Shown: positions 1-8,590, counted from the first letter of the stretch. The stretch is 64,000 nucleotides of DNA from Clostridia bacterium (GCA_017437145.1 JAFSBT010000003.1:310001-374000), one strand, 5' to 3'. Made by a program: numbers and translations. Notes: a model not told the origin generated them from the sequence alone.

Positions 1-69
1 TTCTTTATCTTGAATATTTTCTTCTAATTCTTTTAATATTTTTTTAAATTTTCCATTTAAATTAGACAT
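1..69 (-). CDS. Partial hypothetical protein, N-terminus only
   Basis: The first 23 residues of a minus-strand gene run off the left edge; it begins MSNLNGKFKKILKELEENIQ. The start is an ATG preceded by a purine-rich AAAAAGGGGCAAG ribosome binding site. The segment is rich in Lys and Glu and should be helical. It follows efp in the same direction with a gap of about 20 bases, so it is probably cotranscribed with it. I do not recognise the family. Confidence 0.6.
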   Translation of the reverse strand, partial: MSNLNGKFKKILKELEENIQDKE

Positions 70-91
70 TTTGTTTCTTGCCCCTTTTTAA

Positions 92-661
92 TTAAATTCT
101 TTCCATATACTCATCTGTACGTGTATCTATTCTAATTACATCTCCAGTATTTACAAATAGAGGAACATTTATTGTATGTCCTGTTTCTACCTCTGCTGGC
201 TTTGTTTGTCCTGCACCTGCAGTATTTCCAGCGAATCCTGGTTCAGTATATGTAACTTCTAATTCAACAAATATAGGTGGCTCAACAGCGAATACATTTC
301 CTTTGAAAGATAATATTTTTACCATCATATTTTCTTTTAAATATTTTAATGTATCTCCTAAATCTGATTTGTTAAGTGGAATTTGGTCATAAGTTTCATT
401 ATCCATGAAATAATATAATTCTCCATCATTATATAAATATTGCATTTCTTTTTTCTCTATTTCTGCTCCTTGTAATTTTTCTGATGGATTAAAAGTTTTT
501 TCTAAAACTGCTCCTGTTATTACATTTTTTAATTTTGTTCTTACGAAAGCTGCTCCTTTTCCTGGTTTTACGTGTTGAAATTCAACTACTTTAAATACTG
601 AATTATCCATTTCAAATGTTGTTCCGTTTCTTACATCTCCTGCCATATATACTTCTGCCAT
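92..661 (-). CDS. efp: Translation elongation factor P
   Basis: EF-P binds the ribosome between the P and E sites and relieves stalling at consecutive prolines. The 189-residue length is standard. The N-terminal KOW-like domain carries the conserved loop [10 protein letters not shown], whose PGKG lysine is the residue modified in many bacteria. OB domains II and III follow, and the C-terminal part contains the typical [20 protein letters not shown] stretch. The ATG used here has an AGGGG binding site; a second in-frame Met five codons later is less well placed. No modification enzyme gene lies nearby. It heads a small minus-strand unit with the partial gene downstream. Confidence 0.97.
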   Translation of the reverse strand: MAEVYMAGDVRNGTTFEMDNSVFKVVEFQHVKPGKGAAFVRTKLKNVITGAVLEKTFNPSEKLQGAEIEKKEMQYLYNDGELYYFMDNETYDQIPLNKSDLGDTLKYLKENMMVKILSFKGNVFAVEPPIFVELEVTYTEPGFAGNTAGAGQTKPAEVETGHTINVPLFVNTGDVIRIDTRTDEYMERI

Positions 662-701
662 AATTTTACCCCTTTTCTTTATTTTATTTTAATCTTATGT
701 A

Positions 702-730
702 ATTTTACTATATTTTACTTAAAAAATCAA
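702..730 (-). promoter_or_regulatory. Predicted sigma-A promoter of efp
   Basis: On the minus strand TTGATT is followed after 17 bases by TAAAAT, about 40 bases upstream of the efp start. Spacing is ideal; the -10 differs from consensus at one position. Confidence 0.5.
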
Positions 731-742
731 TATTTTATGCAT

Positions 743-1304
743 CTATTTTAGAAAATTGTTTATTTTCTCCTCATTTTCTCTCATGGCCAAAATTGTTTTC
801 TCAAACAATTCATCTAATTCCCAACCTAACATTTCTGCACCTTTTTTTATTACATCTCTTGAACATCCTGCCGCAAATTTTTTATCTTTGAATTTTTTCT
901 TTAAACTTGAAACTTCCATATCTTGAACGCTTTTTGATGGCCTCATTTTTGCTGCTGCTCCAATTAATCCTGTTAGTTCATCTGTAGCAAAAAGTATTTT
1001 TTCCATCTGTTCAATTGGCTCAACATTAGAACAAATCCCATAGCCATGACTACATACAGCATGTATAAATTCTTCACTTGCATTTATTTCTTTCAATAAC
1101 TCAGGTGCTTTTATGCAATGTTGTTCTGGATATTGCTCAAAATCTACATCATGTAATAATCCGAACTAATCCCCAAAACTCCTCGTCATAACCTAACTCT
1201 TTTGCAAAATATTTCATAACTCCTTCTACAGTTAATGCATGTATTATATGAAATTCCTCTTTATTATATTTTTTTAATAAATTCAATGCTTCTTCCCTAT
1301 TCAT
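743..1304 (-). CDS. HD-domain hydrolase, frame interrupted by a CGG +1 shift
   Basis: Reading from an ATG with a strong AAGGAGG site, 47 codons precede an in-frame CGG that leads to TGA three codons later. Skipping the C of that CGG restores one frame of 186 residues, with glycine 48 directly before LLHD (His51-Asp52, the HD metal motif) and then VDFEQYPEQHCIKAPELL. This matches a small HD/HDIG metal-dependent phosphohydrolase family common in Clostridia (family knowledge). The second segment holds further conserved His residues (AVCSHGYG). The product and substrate are unknown. Either the gene is a pseudogene, the base is a consensus error, or it is decoded by the +1 shift seen in four other genes here. 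Confidence 0.8.
1160..1163 (-). other. CGGA +1 frameshift site 1 (HD hydrolase codon 48)
   Basis: On the coding strand GTT CGG ATT is read in frame; dropping C gives GTT GGA TTA TTA CAT GAT, that is V-G-L-L-H-D. The zero frame stops three codons after the CGG. Confidence 0.85.
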
Positions 1305-1369
1305 ATTTTCCTCCTTAATTCTTTTTAATTATTATATTTGTTTGTATTAATTTGTGCAAGTATTTTTGA

Positions 1370-1412
1370 AAAACGCCATGTAGTCACAAAAGTGACCACA
1401 CGGCGTTTTTTT
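1370..1412 (-). terminator. Intrinsic terminator after the ChbG gene
   Basis: The arms AACGCCATGT and ACACGGCGTT, with an inner TCAC/GTGA extension, form a long hairpin followed on the minus strand by a T run. It also has T's on the other side and may work both ways. Confidence 0.8.
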
Positions 1413-1429
1413 GCTATTTTCATTTAAAT

Positions 1430-2413
1430 TTAGAAGTATTTTACGAATTCCTGGTAAGTAATAACTTTTATATCTGCTTCTTCGAGCTCCTCCCAAAATT
1501 CTTCGTCCATAAGGAGCCTATACTCCCATATGCGCTGCTGGTAGTTGCCTGTCATTTCTCTTAAATCAAAACCATCTTTTCCAGGATGGAAGAAAGTTTC
1601 TGTTACTCCATCAGGAATATCTATGAGTCTTTGAACTGTTGCATCATGGAAATGTTTATAGCTGGCAAATTTTTTAGTTTCATAAGGAAATAGTAGGTGA
1701 TCGATAACACGAACTCCGGCTTTTTTCGCCTGCAAGCCATAAATTTTCGCAAGAATGTCAACCGCAATCGGCGGTATATCTCCGAGTTCTGCATCAGGCG
1801 GTACATTTTCAGGCAAAACATTGCGCGGAAATCTGAATGCAAGATTGTATTTCTTTAATACTTCAAGTGTAGTCTTTAACAAGAAGTTATTTTTAGGAAG
1901 AAAGACTTTTGCATCAGTGATTTTCTCAATTGCCGGGGGATTTATTCCGTACAGTGAACCCATATGGTTATCTGCATGATATGTTTTTAAACCATAGGAA
2001 TAAAATGCGCGTATTTGAGCCTCAATTTCATTTCGAACATCTCTCTGGTCAGCATTCGCCTGAAAGTCCTTTTCATATTCATAAAATCTTCCATCGTTAT
2101 CTACAATAGAAGCACCGCCTGCCAAAGGTCTCCAGCCGAACCTTTCTCTGTCATACCATTCTGACGTAAATGTCAAATGAGGCGCATAATAATATCGCGG
2201 ATGTTTTGCAGCCCATTTTGCAGCTTCATCTGAAGTTTCGCCACAGTTCATCATGATTGATGCCTGATGCAATTTTCCCTCTTCAAACAACTCCATAATG
2301 GCTTCGTTGCAGGCTTTGCAGCATCCGAAGTCATCAGCGTTGATAATTAAGAACTTGTCGTACTTTTGAAGATATGCTGCCTTTGGTCTTGATACTGTGC
2401 TAGGTAATCTCAT
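1430..2413 (-). CDS. ChbG/YdjC-family carbohydrate deacetylase in a foreign-looking cassette
   Basis: The protein (327 residues from the ATG with an AAGGA site; a TTG two codons earlier is possible) contains NADDFG near residue 25, HLTFTSEW, HADNHMG and a late HPG. These are the metal-binding Asp/His motifs of the YdjC/ChbG/HpnK fold, whose members remove acetyl groups from chito-oligosaccharides or related sugars. The substrate here is not evident. Codon use is visibly more G+C rich than in its neighbours, with GCC, GGC and CGC frequent. It has its own promoter and terminator and sits alone between the HD hydrolase and the CDF transporter, which suggests acquisition by transfer. Confidence 0.88.
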   Translation of the reverse strand: MRLPSTVSRPKAAYLQKYDKFLIINADDFGCCKACNEAIMELFEEGKLHQASIMMNCGETSDEAAKWAAKHPRYYYAPHLTFTSEWYDRERFGWRPLAGGASIVDNDGRFYEYEKDFQANADQRDVRNEIEAQIRAFYSYGLKTYHADNHMGSLYGINPPAIEKITDAKVFLPKNNFLLKTTLEVLKKYNLAFRFPRNVLPENVPPDAELGDIPPIAVDILAKIYGLQAKKAGVRVIDHLLFPYETKKFASYKHFHDATVQRLIDIPDGVTETFFHPGKDGFDLREMTGNYQQRIWEYRLLMDEEFWEELEEADIKVITYQEFVKYF

Positions 2414-2491
2414 TACCAAATCCCGTCCTTTCTGTTTTTTATTTTTTGTTGTTAGGGTTTAGCACAAAAAATTTTTACCTCCAATCATTTG

Positions 2492-2520
2492 ATAATAGCA
2501 AACATTTTAGTCAGAAACAA
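2492..2520 (-). promoter_or_regulatory. Predicted sigma-A promoter of the ChbG cassette
   Basis: TTGTTT, 17 bases, TATTAT on the minus strand, about 80 bases upstream of the start codon. Confidence 0.6.
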
Positions 2521-2595
2521 GTATTCCTGTATGTGTAAAATGTTTCACATTGTATTCTATCACGAATTAACATAATTTTCAACTTTTTTATAAAA

Positions 2596-2648
2596 TTTGG
2601 GACGGAGAGAAAAACTATCTAAAAAATAATTTTCTCTCCATCCCAAAT
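2596..2648 (-). terminator. Terminator after the CDF transporter gene
   Basis: An 18-base inverted repeat, TTTGGGACGGAGAGAAAA against TTTTCTCTCCATCCCAAA, lies just past the CDF stop codon. Confidence 0.75.
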
Positions 2649-2657
2649 TGCATTTTT

Positions 2658-3584
2658 TTAATGATGGTGGTGATGGTGATGTCCATGATGTTCATGATTT
2701 TCTTCTATTTCACATTCTCCATTTTCACACTTTTCTTTTTCATATTCAATTTCTATTGTGATATGATTTATATTATGTTCTTTAGCCTCTTCTTTGATTT
2801 GTTTTTTTAGTAAAATTATATTATCTGTAGTTGTATCATCTTTAACAAGCACATGCATTGTTATATATGTATTATTGCCATCTAGTGTCCATACATGTGT
2901 ATGATGTATTTCTATTATTTGCTTATTTTCTTCTACTAATTCATTTTTAAATTCTTCAAAATCAACTTTCTTTGGAGCTTTTTCCAAAAATATTTCAAAG
3001 ACTTCTTTTAAATTTCTAAATACATGATATAAAATAAATATTGTTATTCCTATTGATAAAATTGGATCTAAAATTGGCATATCAAATATTTTCATAATAA
3101 CACTAATTACTAAAACTGCAATCCATCCTAGTAAATCTTCTAACAAATGTAAATTTATAGATTTTTCGTTTAACTTTTCTCCTTTAGAAGTAACTAATGC
3201 CCCTATTCCATTTACTAATAAACCAATTATTCCTAATATAAGCATTCCATCATATTGAATATATTGAGGATTTATTATTCTTGGAATTGCATTATATAAC
3301 ATTACAACTGACCCTACTACTAAAACAATAGATGTAATTAAAGCTCCCAGAACAGAATATCTAGCATATCCATATGTATATCTGCTATCAGGTTTTTTAT
3401 TAGATTTTTTTTCTAATAACCATGCAATTCCTATAGAAATTGCATCTCCAAAATCGTGAACAGAATCAGAAATTATTGATATACTATTTGTAAATATTCC
3501 TCCTACTAATTCTACTATTGAAAAAAATAAATTTAAGAAAAATGCAACTCCAATATTATTTGCACTTTTATCTTTTTTCTTCAT
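2658..3584 (-). CDS. Cation diffusion facilitator (zinc/cation efflux) with poly-His tail
   Basis: This 308-residue CDF transporter should export Zn2+ or a similar divalent metal using a proton gradient. About six membrane segments fill residues 8-185. Metal-site residues are visible in SDSVHDFGDA (Asp40, His43, Asp44, Asp47) and in the fifth helix as H146xxxD150. The typical YGYARYSVLGAL motif lies in between. A cytoplasmic domain (IEIHHTHVWTLDGNNTYITM) follows. The last 15 residues are ENHEHHGH plus a run of seven His, a natural metal-binding tail. The start follows GGGGGAG. The LCP gene upstream ends 11 bases before it, so the two are probably cotranscribed. Confidence 0.93.
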   Translation of the reverse strand: MKKKDKSANNIGVAFFLNLFFSIVELVGGIFTNSISIISDSVHDFGDAISIGIAWLLEKKSNKKPDSRYTYGYARYSVLGALITSIVLVVGSVVMLYNAIPRIINPQYIQYDGMLILGIIGLLVNGIGALVTSKGEKLNEKSINLHLLEDLLGWIAVLVISVIMKIFDMPILDPILSIGITIFILYHVFRNLKEVFEIFLEKAPKKVDFEEFKNELVEENKQIIEIHHTHVWTLDGNNTYITMHVLVKDDTTTDNIILLKKQIKEEAKEHNINHITIEIEYEKEKCENGECEIEENHEHHGHHHHHHH

Positions 3585-3595
3585 GAAACTCCCCC

Positions 3596-4549
3596 TTATC
3601 TGTATCCTGTTTTATCTATTATTTTTTGACTATATTCCTTTACTTTTTCTGTAGGTTCATAATCTGTTTCATTAAATAAATCTTCATGTAATTTAGATAC
3701 ATTTTTTTCTAATGTTACTGGAACTCCATACCATGCATCTAAAGTAATTCCTTGCACTTCATATGGCCAGCCTGTATTTAATGTTACTTTATAATCATTT
3801 ATTGATCTTGCTATTTTCATTATCTCTGTTGTAGATATATTCGTTTCAATATGTGGTAATATTTTTGTTACTAAACTTAATAATTTTACTGTATCAATAT
3901 TTTTCGCTTTATTAAATGTTTCTATTAATACTGTTCTCATTCTTTCTGTACGAGCATAGTCATTATCAATTTTTCTAATTCTTCCATATTGTAAAGCTTG
4001 GCTTCCATTTAAAGTATATGTTCCACCTTTTTCTATACCTTTTATTTGTGTTGCTTCTTTATCTGTAATCGTAATTTCAACTCCACCTATACTATCAATA
4101 ACTTCCTTAACTGCTTCAAAGTTTATTGTTACATACTCTGAAATATCTAAATCTAAGTTCTCATTCAAAGTATTTATGCTACATTCTTCTTCACCTTTTG
4201 CATATGCATGATTAACTTTATCTAGTCCTTTATCTGTAATATATAAATATGTATCTCGATAAACTGAAACTAATTTCACATCTTTAGTTTCATTATTTAA
4301 ACTTGCTATGATTATACAATCGCTTCTTCTTTCGCCTTCATAATTATCTTCATTTGAATCTATTCCTAAAATTACAATATTTCTATACCCCTGTAGATTC
4401 CCCTCATTTCCTTCATTTATAATAATGTTTTCTGAAGAAATTTCTTTATAAGAATCATTTATTTTATTTATTATAAAAAATACCATTGCTGCTATTAAAG
4501 CAATAATTATACATAATATTATAATAATTTTATTCGCTCTTTTTTTCAT
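3596..4549 (-). CDS. LytR-CpsA-Psr (LCP) family cell-wall polymer ligase
   Basis: LCP proteins transfer undecaprenyl-linked glycopolymers to peptidoglycan on the outer face of the membrane. The protein (317 residues) has one N-terminal membrane helix (residues 6-28) and then the LCP core: VILGIDSN, RRSDCIIIASL, VSVYRDTYLYI, INFEAVKEVIDSIGGVEI and RTERMRTVL, including the conserved Arg residues that bind pyrophosphate. The ATG follows GGAGG. No teichoic acid or capsule cluster is nearby, so the attached polymer is unknown. Confidence 0.93.
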   Translation of the reverse strand: MKKRANKIIIILCIIIALIAAMVFFIINKINDSYKEISSENIIINEGNEGNLQGYRNIVILGIDSNEDNYEGERRSDCIIIASLNNETKDVKLVSVYRDTYLYITDKGLDKVNHAYAKGEEECSINTLNENLDLDISEYVTINFEAVKEVIDSIGGVEITITDKEATQIKGIEKGGTYTLNGSQALQYGRIRKIDNDYARTERMRTVLIETFNKAKNIDTVKLLSLVTKILPHIETNISTTEIMKIARSINDYKVTLNTGWPYEVQGITLDAWYGVPVTLEKNVSKLHEDLFNETDYEPTEKVKEYSQKIIDKTGYR

Positions 4550-4607
4550 TTGTTACCTCCAAATCTCCGGATTTTAATTATATGGTTTTAATAAAAAAAA
4601 GTCAACA

Positions 4608-4728
4608 ACTGGATTTTGGAATTTGGATTTTAGAGTATTCCTATGTAGCACGGACGACCAATACCCCAATGGCATGTATTATCTGTAGCTCATTGCATTT
4701 CGCACAGCTAATCGATGGTCGCCCCTAC
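4608..4728. repeat. Composite intergenic repeat with a split palindrome
   Basis: An A/T-rich part (TTTTGGAATTTGGATTTTAG) is followed by GCACGGACGACCA and, about 52 bases later, TGGTCGCCCCTACAAAAA. At the copy near 27.9 kb the two halves are contiguous, so this copy appears to carry an insertion between its palindrome arms. Confidence 0.75.
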
Positions 4729-4730
4729 AA

Positions 4731-4763
4731 AAAAATCCTCCTAAAACAATTAGGAGGATTTTT
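4731..4763 (-). terminator. Intrinsic terminator of nrdD-nrdG
   Basis: The arms AATCCTCCT and AGGAGGATT are followed on the minus strand by seven T's, immediately after the nrdG stop codon. Confidence 0.85.
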
Positions 4764-4764
4764 C

Positions 4765-5337
4765 TTATATGTATATTCCTTTGCATATATTATCAAAATT
4801 AGAATAACTTTGATATTTCTTTTGTAGCTTATATCTTTCGATTTCAACCGGAGTGCCTTTTTCTAGACTTTTCTTTACGTCTAAAACTCTTTGGTTTTCT
4901 GAGCCTTTAAAATGTAAATTTAGGCTTCTTTTGTTTTCCTCAAATTTACCATCTACAAGTACATCTAGATTATTTAATAAATCTTTTATCTTTTGGTTTC
5001 TATAAGACATATCCATAAGTTGTTCGAAAGTAAAGCCTGTATAGCACCATACATTTAAGTCTTTCTCTTTACAGAATTTTGCTATTTCTAATGAGGCATC
5101 TATTTGATATAATGGATCACCACCTGATAATGTAACTCCATCTTGATTTCGTGTTTCCATTATTTGTTTTTTTATATCTTCAACATCTACTGAAATACCT
5201 TTGTTGAAGTCATGTGTTTCTGGATTGTGGCATCCTTTGCAATTATGAGAGCATCCTTGTGTCCAAATAACAGTTCTTATTCCTTCTCCATCTACAATAC
5301 TATCTGATTGTAATGGTCCAGCTAATTTAATTTGCAT
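4765..5337 (-). CDS. nrdG: Anaerobic ribonucleotide reductase-activating protein (radical SAM)
   Basis: NrdG uses S-adenosylmethionine and a 4Fe-4S cluster to make the glycyl radical on NrdD. The cluster motif is Cys29-x3-Cys33-x2-Cys36 in TQGCSHNCKGCHNPE, followed by the SAM-binding GGDP (TLSGGDPLYQ). The length of 190 residues is a little above the usual 155-180. The start codon overlaps the nrdD stop as TAATG, so the pair is translationally coupled. A terminator follows directly. Confidence 0.96.
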   Translation of the reverse strand: MQIKLAGPLQSDSIVDGEGIRTVIWTQGCSHNCKGCHNPETHDFNKGISVDVEDIKKQIMETRNQDGVTLSGGDPLYQIDASLEIAKFCKEKDLNVWCYTGFTFEQLMDMSYRNQKIKDLLNNLDVLVDGKFEENKRSLNLHFKGSENQRVLDVKKSLEKGTPVEIERYKLQKKYQSYSNFDNICKGIYI

Positions 5338-7691
5338 TATACTTTATGTTTAACCCTATCTCTTTCTTCGCTCTTCTTACCATTGTTGAATCTATCAACT
5401 GTTCCAACTAAGTATCCTGTTATTCTTCTAATTCTCTCAAATTTTATATTATCTTCTTTTCTTCCACAACCTGGACAAGTATCTCCAATTACTCCTGTAA
5501 ATCCACATACAGGGTCTCTATCAACTGGATGGTTTATTGCTCCATAACCTATTCCTTGTTCTTTCATTATTCTTACAACTTTTTCAAAAGCATCAACGTT
5601 TTCAGTTGTATCTCCATCTAATTCTATATATGATATATGTCCTGCATTTGTAAATGCATGATATGGAGCTTCTGTTTCTATTTTATGAGCAACTGAAGTA
5701 TTGTAATATACTGGAACATGGAATGAATTTGTATAATATTCTTTATCTGTAACTCCTTTAATTTTTCCATATATAGCTTTATCAATTGCTGTGAATCTTC
5801 CTGAAAGTCCTTCTGCTGGAGTTGCTAAAAGTGTAAAGTTTAGATTGTATTTTTCTGAATATTCATCCATTTTGTCTCTCATGAATTTAATTATTTTTGT
5901 TCCTAATTCTTGAGCATCTTCACTTTCTCCATGATGTTTTCCTGTTAAAGCTTTTAAACATTCAGCAAGTCCTATAAATCCTACTGATAAAGTTCCATGT
6001 TTTAAAACTTTCTTTAATTTATCTGTTTCTTTTAATTTTTCACTATCTAACCATAAACTTTGTCCTAGTAAGAATGGGAAATTATATATTCTTTTACCAC
6101 ATTGAACTTCAAATCTTTCTAATAATTGATCTTTTACTAATTCCATTCTTTCTTCTAATTCTTTAAAGAATCCATCTAAGTCACATTTTTCATTATTAGC
6201 AATACCATGCTTAATTCCTATTCTAGGTAAGTTTATTGATGTAAATGATATATTTCCTCTTCCTGCAGTAACCGCTTTATTTGGGTCAACATGATTTCCT
6301 AAAACTCTAGTTCTACATCCCATATACGCAACTTCTGTATTATAATCTTCTGGGTTGTAATATTCCATGTTAAATGGTGCATCTATAAATGAAAAATTTG
6401 GGAATAATCTTTTTGCAGATACTTTACATGCAAGTTTAAACAAATCATAGTTTTTATCCTCTGGATTATAATTTACTCCCTCTTTTATTTTGAATATTGA
6501 TATTGGGAATATTGGTGTTTCATTTTTTCCAAGTCCTGCATCTGTAGCTTTTAAGAAGTTTTCTATAACCATTCTTCCTTCTGGTGATGTATCTGTTCCA
6601 AAGTTTACAGATGAAAATGGAACTTGTGCTCCAGCTCTTGAATGCATTGTATTCAAGTTATGAATAAACGCTTCCATTGCTTGATATGTTATTCTATCTG
6701 TTTTTTGGTAAGCTTTTTCATATGATAATTTGAATAATTTCTTTAAAGTTTCTGCTTCTCTACAATATTGATCAAATATACTAATATCAAATTCTATACT
6801 TTCTATTTTATCTATTTCTCTCATCATTCCATTTATTGCAACAAAATTTCTAAAATCTGAGAAATCTAAATAATCATATATAGTTTGTTTTAATTGTTTT
6901 TTAAATGTTTTTAAAACACCTGGTGCCATGTAATAATCAAATGCAGGTATACTTTGTCCACCATGTTGGTCATTTTGATTAGCTTGAATTGCAATTGCAG
7001 CTAATGCTGTATATGACATAATATCATTTGGTTCTCTTAAGAAACCATGTCCTGTTGAAAATCCACCTTCAAATAATTTCTTTAAATCTATTTGGCAACA
7101 TGTTGTTGTTCCCATTGGAAGGAAGTCCATATCATGAATATGAATATCTCCACTATCATGTGCATCAGCAAATTTTCTTTTCATTAAATATGATTTTGAA
7201 AATTCTTTAGAAACTGTACTTCCATATTGAAGCATTGTTCCCATCGCTGTATCACCATCAACATTTGCATTTTCTCTTTTTGAATCTTCTTCATGAGCTG
7301 ATTTCAATCCTAAATTTTCTAATGCTTTTAAGAATTTATGTTGTTTTTTCTCATCAAAAAATACTTGTCTAGATTGATTTCTTCTTTCACGATAGCTTGA
7401 AAATGATTCATAAACATCTTCATAACCTTTTGTTTTTAATTTTGCTTCAATAATATCTTGAATTTCTTCAATTTTTATTCTTTCTTTATTTGATTTTTCA
7501 ATTTCATCTATAACTGCATTATATATTTTATTAATATCTTTTTCGTTATATTTTTTTTCTCCTTCGTCATTAACTATACTGTCAAACCCTTTTTTTATAG
7601 CTAAAGCTATCTTAGGACCATTAAAATCAACTTTTTTTCCATCTCTTTTAACTACAGTAACATTAACACTTTTTTCTAAATTTTCTGACAT
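5337..7691 (-). CDS. nrdD: Anaerobic (class III) ribonucleoside-triphosphate reductase
   Basis: This enzyme reduces ribonucleoside triphosphates to deoxy forms under anaerobic conditions. The 784-residue protein starts with an ATP-cone regulatory domain (residues about 10-105, VVKRDGKKVDFNGPKI), followed by the ten-stranded barrel core. Near the C-terminus lies the zinc site CGFTGVIGDTCPGCG and then RRITGYLVG, whose Gly759 is the expected radical residue. The start follows AGGAGG. It has its own strong promoter and is coupled to nrdG. This is a housekeeping dNTP pathway for a strict anaerobe. Confidence 0.97.
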   Translation of the reverse strand: MSENLEKSVNVTVVKRDGKKVDFNGPKIALAIKKGFDSIVNDEGEKKYNEKDINKIYNAVIDEIEKSNKERIKIEEIQDIIEAKLKTKGYEDVYESFSSYRERRNQSRQVFFDEKKQHKFLKALENLGLKSAHEEDSKRENANVDGDTAMGTMLQYGSTVSKEFSKSYLMKRKFADAHDSGDIHIHDMDFLPMGTTTCCQIDLKKLFEGGFSTGHGFLREPNDIMSYTALAAIAIQANQNDQHGGQSIPAFDYYMAPGVLKTFKKQLKQTIYDYLDFSDFRNFVAINGMMREIDKIESIEFDISIFDQYCREAETLKKLFKLSYEKAYQKTDRITYQAMEAFIHNLNTMHSRAGAQVPFSSVNFGTDTSPEGRMVIENFLKATDAGLGKNETPIFPISIFKIKEGVNYNPEDKNYDLFKLACKVSAKRLFPNFSFIDAPFNMEYYNPEDYNTEVAYMGCRTRVLGNHVDPNKAVTAGRGNISFTSINLPRIGIKHGIANNEKCDLDGFFKELEERMELVKDQLLERFEVQCGKRIYNFPFLLGQSLWLDSEKLKETDKLKKVLKHGTLSVGFIGLAECLKALTGKHHGESEDAQELGTKIIKFMRDKMDEYSEKYNLNFTLLATPAEGLSGRFTAIDKAIYGKIKGVTDKEYYTNSFHVPVYYNTSVAHKIETEAPYHAFTNAGHISYIELDGDTTENVDAFEKVVRIMKEQGIGYGAINHPVDRDPVCGFTGVIGDTCPGCGRKEDNIKFERIRRITGYLVGTVDRFNNGKKSEERDRVKHKV

Positions 7692-7731
7692 AATTTGTAC
7701 CTCCTCTTATTTTTTTCTTTTGACTATATTG

Positions 7732-7759
7732 ATTATATAGGTTCGTTTTTTTTTGTCAA
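7732..7759 (-). promoter_or_regulatory. Strong sigma-A promoter of nrdD
   Basis: Perfect TTGACA, 16 bases, perfect TATAAT on the minus strand; the predicted start point lies about 30 bases before the nrdD ATG. Confidence 0.8.
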
Positions 7760-7954
7760 TAGTTTTTAGAAAAATATTTTCTATTTTATTATTTTTAAAA
7801 AAATCATTTTTTAGAAACCTTTTGTTTTTTCGAAACTTTTTTCATTTCCGTTTTCTTTAATTTTGTTTGATTTATACAATATTTTCGTCGTTTCAGCCCT
7901 TTAACTTTTATGTGTATTTTTACGCTTTGCAAAAAAATCTTTTTTTGCAAAATA

Positions 7955-7986
7955 CAAAAAAAGAGCAGATGTTTTTATCTACTCTT
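7955..7986 (-). terminator. Intrinsic terminator hairpin upstream of nrdD
   Basis: AGAGTAGAT and ATCTGCTCT pair around a short loop and are followed by seven T's on the minus strand. It may end the glycosyltransferase-ylbF transcript. Confidence 0.7.
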
Positions 7987-8072
7987 TCGTGCGTTCTTAT
8001 ATTTTATACCACACTATATATTTACTTTCAATAGTTGTAACACAATTGTAATATAATTGTAATATTTGTTAG

Positions 8073-8232
8073 GATTTGGAGTTTAGAAATTGGAATTTTG
8101 TGTTTGGAAATATAAAAAAATTCATTGCAAAATATCACAAATTAATAAGGACGGCTGATAGCCGTCCTTACAATATTTACAATCGTTTTTATACCATTTT
8201 TCTAAATTCTAAACACTAAATCCCAAATACAT
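8073..8232. repeat. MITE-like composite repeat with inner palindrome
   Basis: GGATTTGGAGTTTAGAAATT at the left is matched inverted by AATTCTAAACACTAAATCC at the right. Between them is the palindrome AAGGACGGCTGATAGCCGTC plus CTTACA. No open reading frame is present. Confidence 0.7.
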
Positions 8233-8236
8233 TATT

Positions 8237-8572
8237 TTATTGTAATAAATCTTGCACTGATTCTCCTATTATTTTGTTCACATCTGCAAGCATAATGTTA
8301 AATCTAACTTCAATATCAAAGAATTCTTTTATTTTTTCATCTTGTAAAAGAATTTGATACATTTCTTCTAATTTTTTTGTTTTTTCTGTATTTTGAGTTT
8401 CTCCTTGAAAAGTTGCAAGCTGAACTTCGTATCTCAATTTCTCAAATTCTTCAATTTTACTTTTCATTTCAGAATTCGAATTAACTTCTTGTTTTACTTT
8501 TTTATATTCTAAATATTCTTTGCTTTCTTTTATTGCTTTTGCTAAATTATTTGCTTCATCATAAACATACAT
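8237..8572 (-). CDS. YlbF/YmcA-family protein
   Basis: This 111-residue, largely alpha-helical protein has the charged, coiled pattern of the YlbF/YmcA family (ANNLAKAIKESKEYLEYKKV, then FEKLRYEVQLATFQGE). In Bacillus, YlbF, YmcA and YaaT form a complex that steers RNase Y processing and affects competence and sporulation; that role is family knowledge, not shown here. It lies 19 bases downstream of the glycosyltransferase gene with a good AGGAGG site, so the two form an operon. Confidence 0.85.
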   Translation of the reverse strand: MYVYDEANNLAKAIKESKEYLEYKKVKQEVNSNSEMKSKIEEFEKLRYEVQLATFQGETQNTEKTKKLEEMYQILLQDEKIKEFFDIEVRFNIMLADVNKIIGESVQDLLQ

Positions 8573-8590
8573 TTTTTGAACCTCCTATAT

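Larger units (their letters stand above)
7760..8236. other. Long intergenic region between ylbF-like gene and nrdD promoter
   Basis: I see no gene here. It contains two adjacent hairpins (a TTTGCAAAAAAA palindrome near 7926-7953 and the terminator at 7962-7986). A promoter-like TTGAAA-N17-TATAAA on the minus strand (about 8006-8034) has a spacer containing ATATAGTGT, one good half of an NrdR box. The composite repeat at 8073-8232 completes it. Confidence 0.5.

Noticed and set aside
3540..3584. Poly-His tail of the CDF transporter as a vector artefact
   Set aside because: It is encoded in native A/T-rich context, follows natural His/Glu-rich residues and precedes the gene's own terminator.
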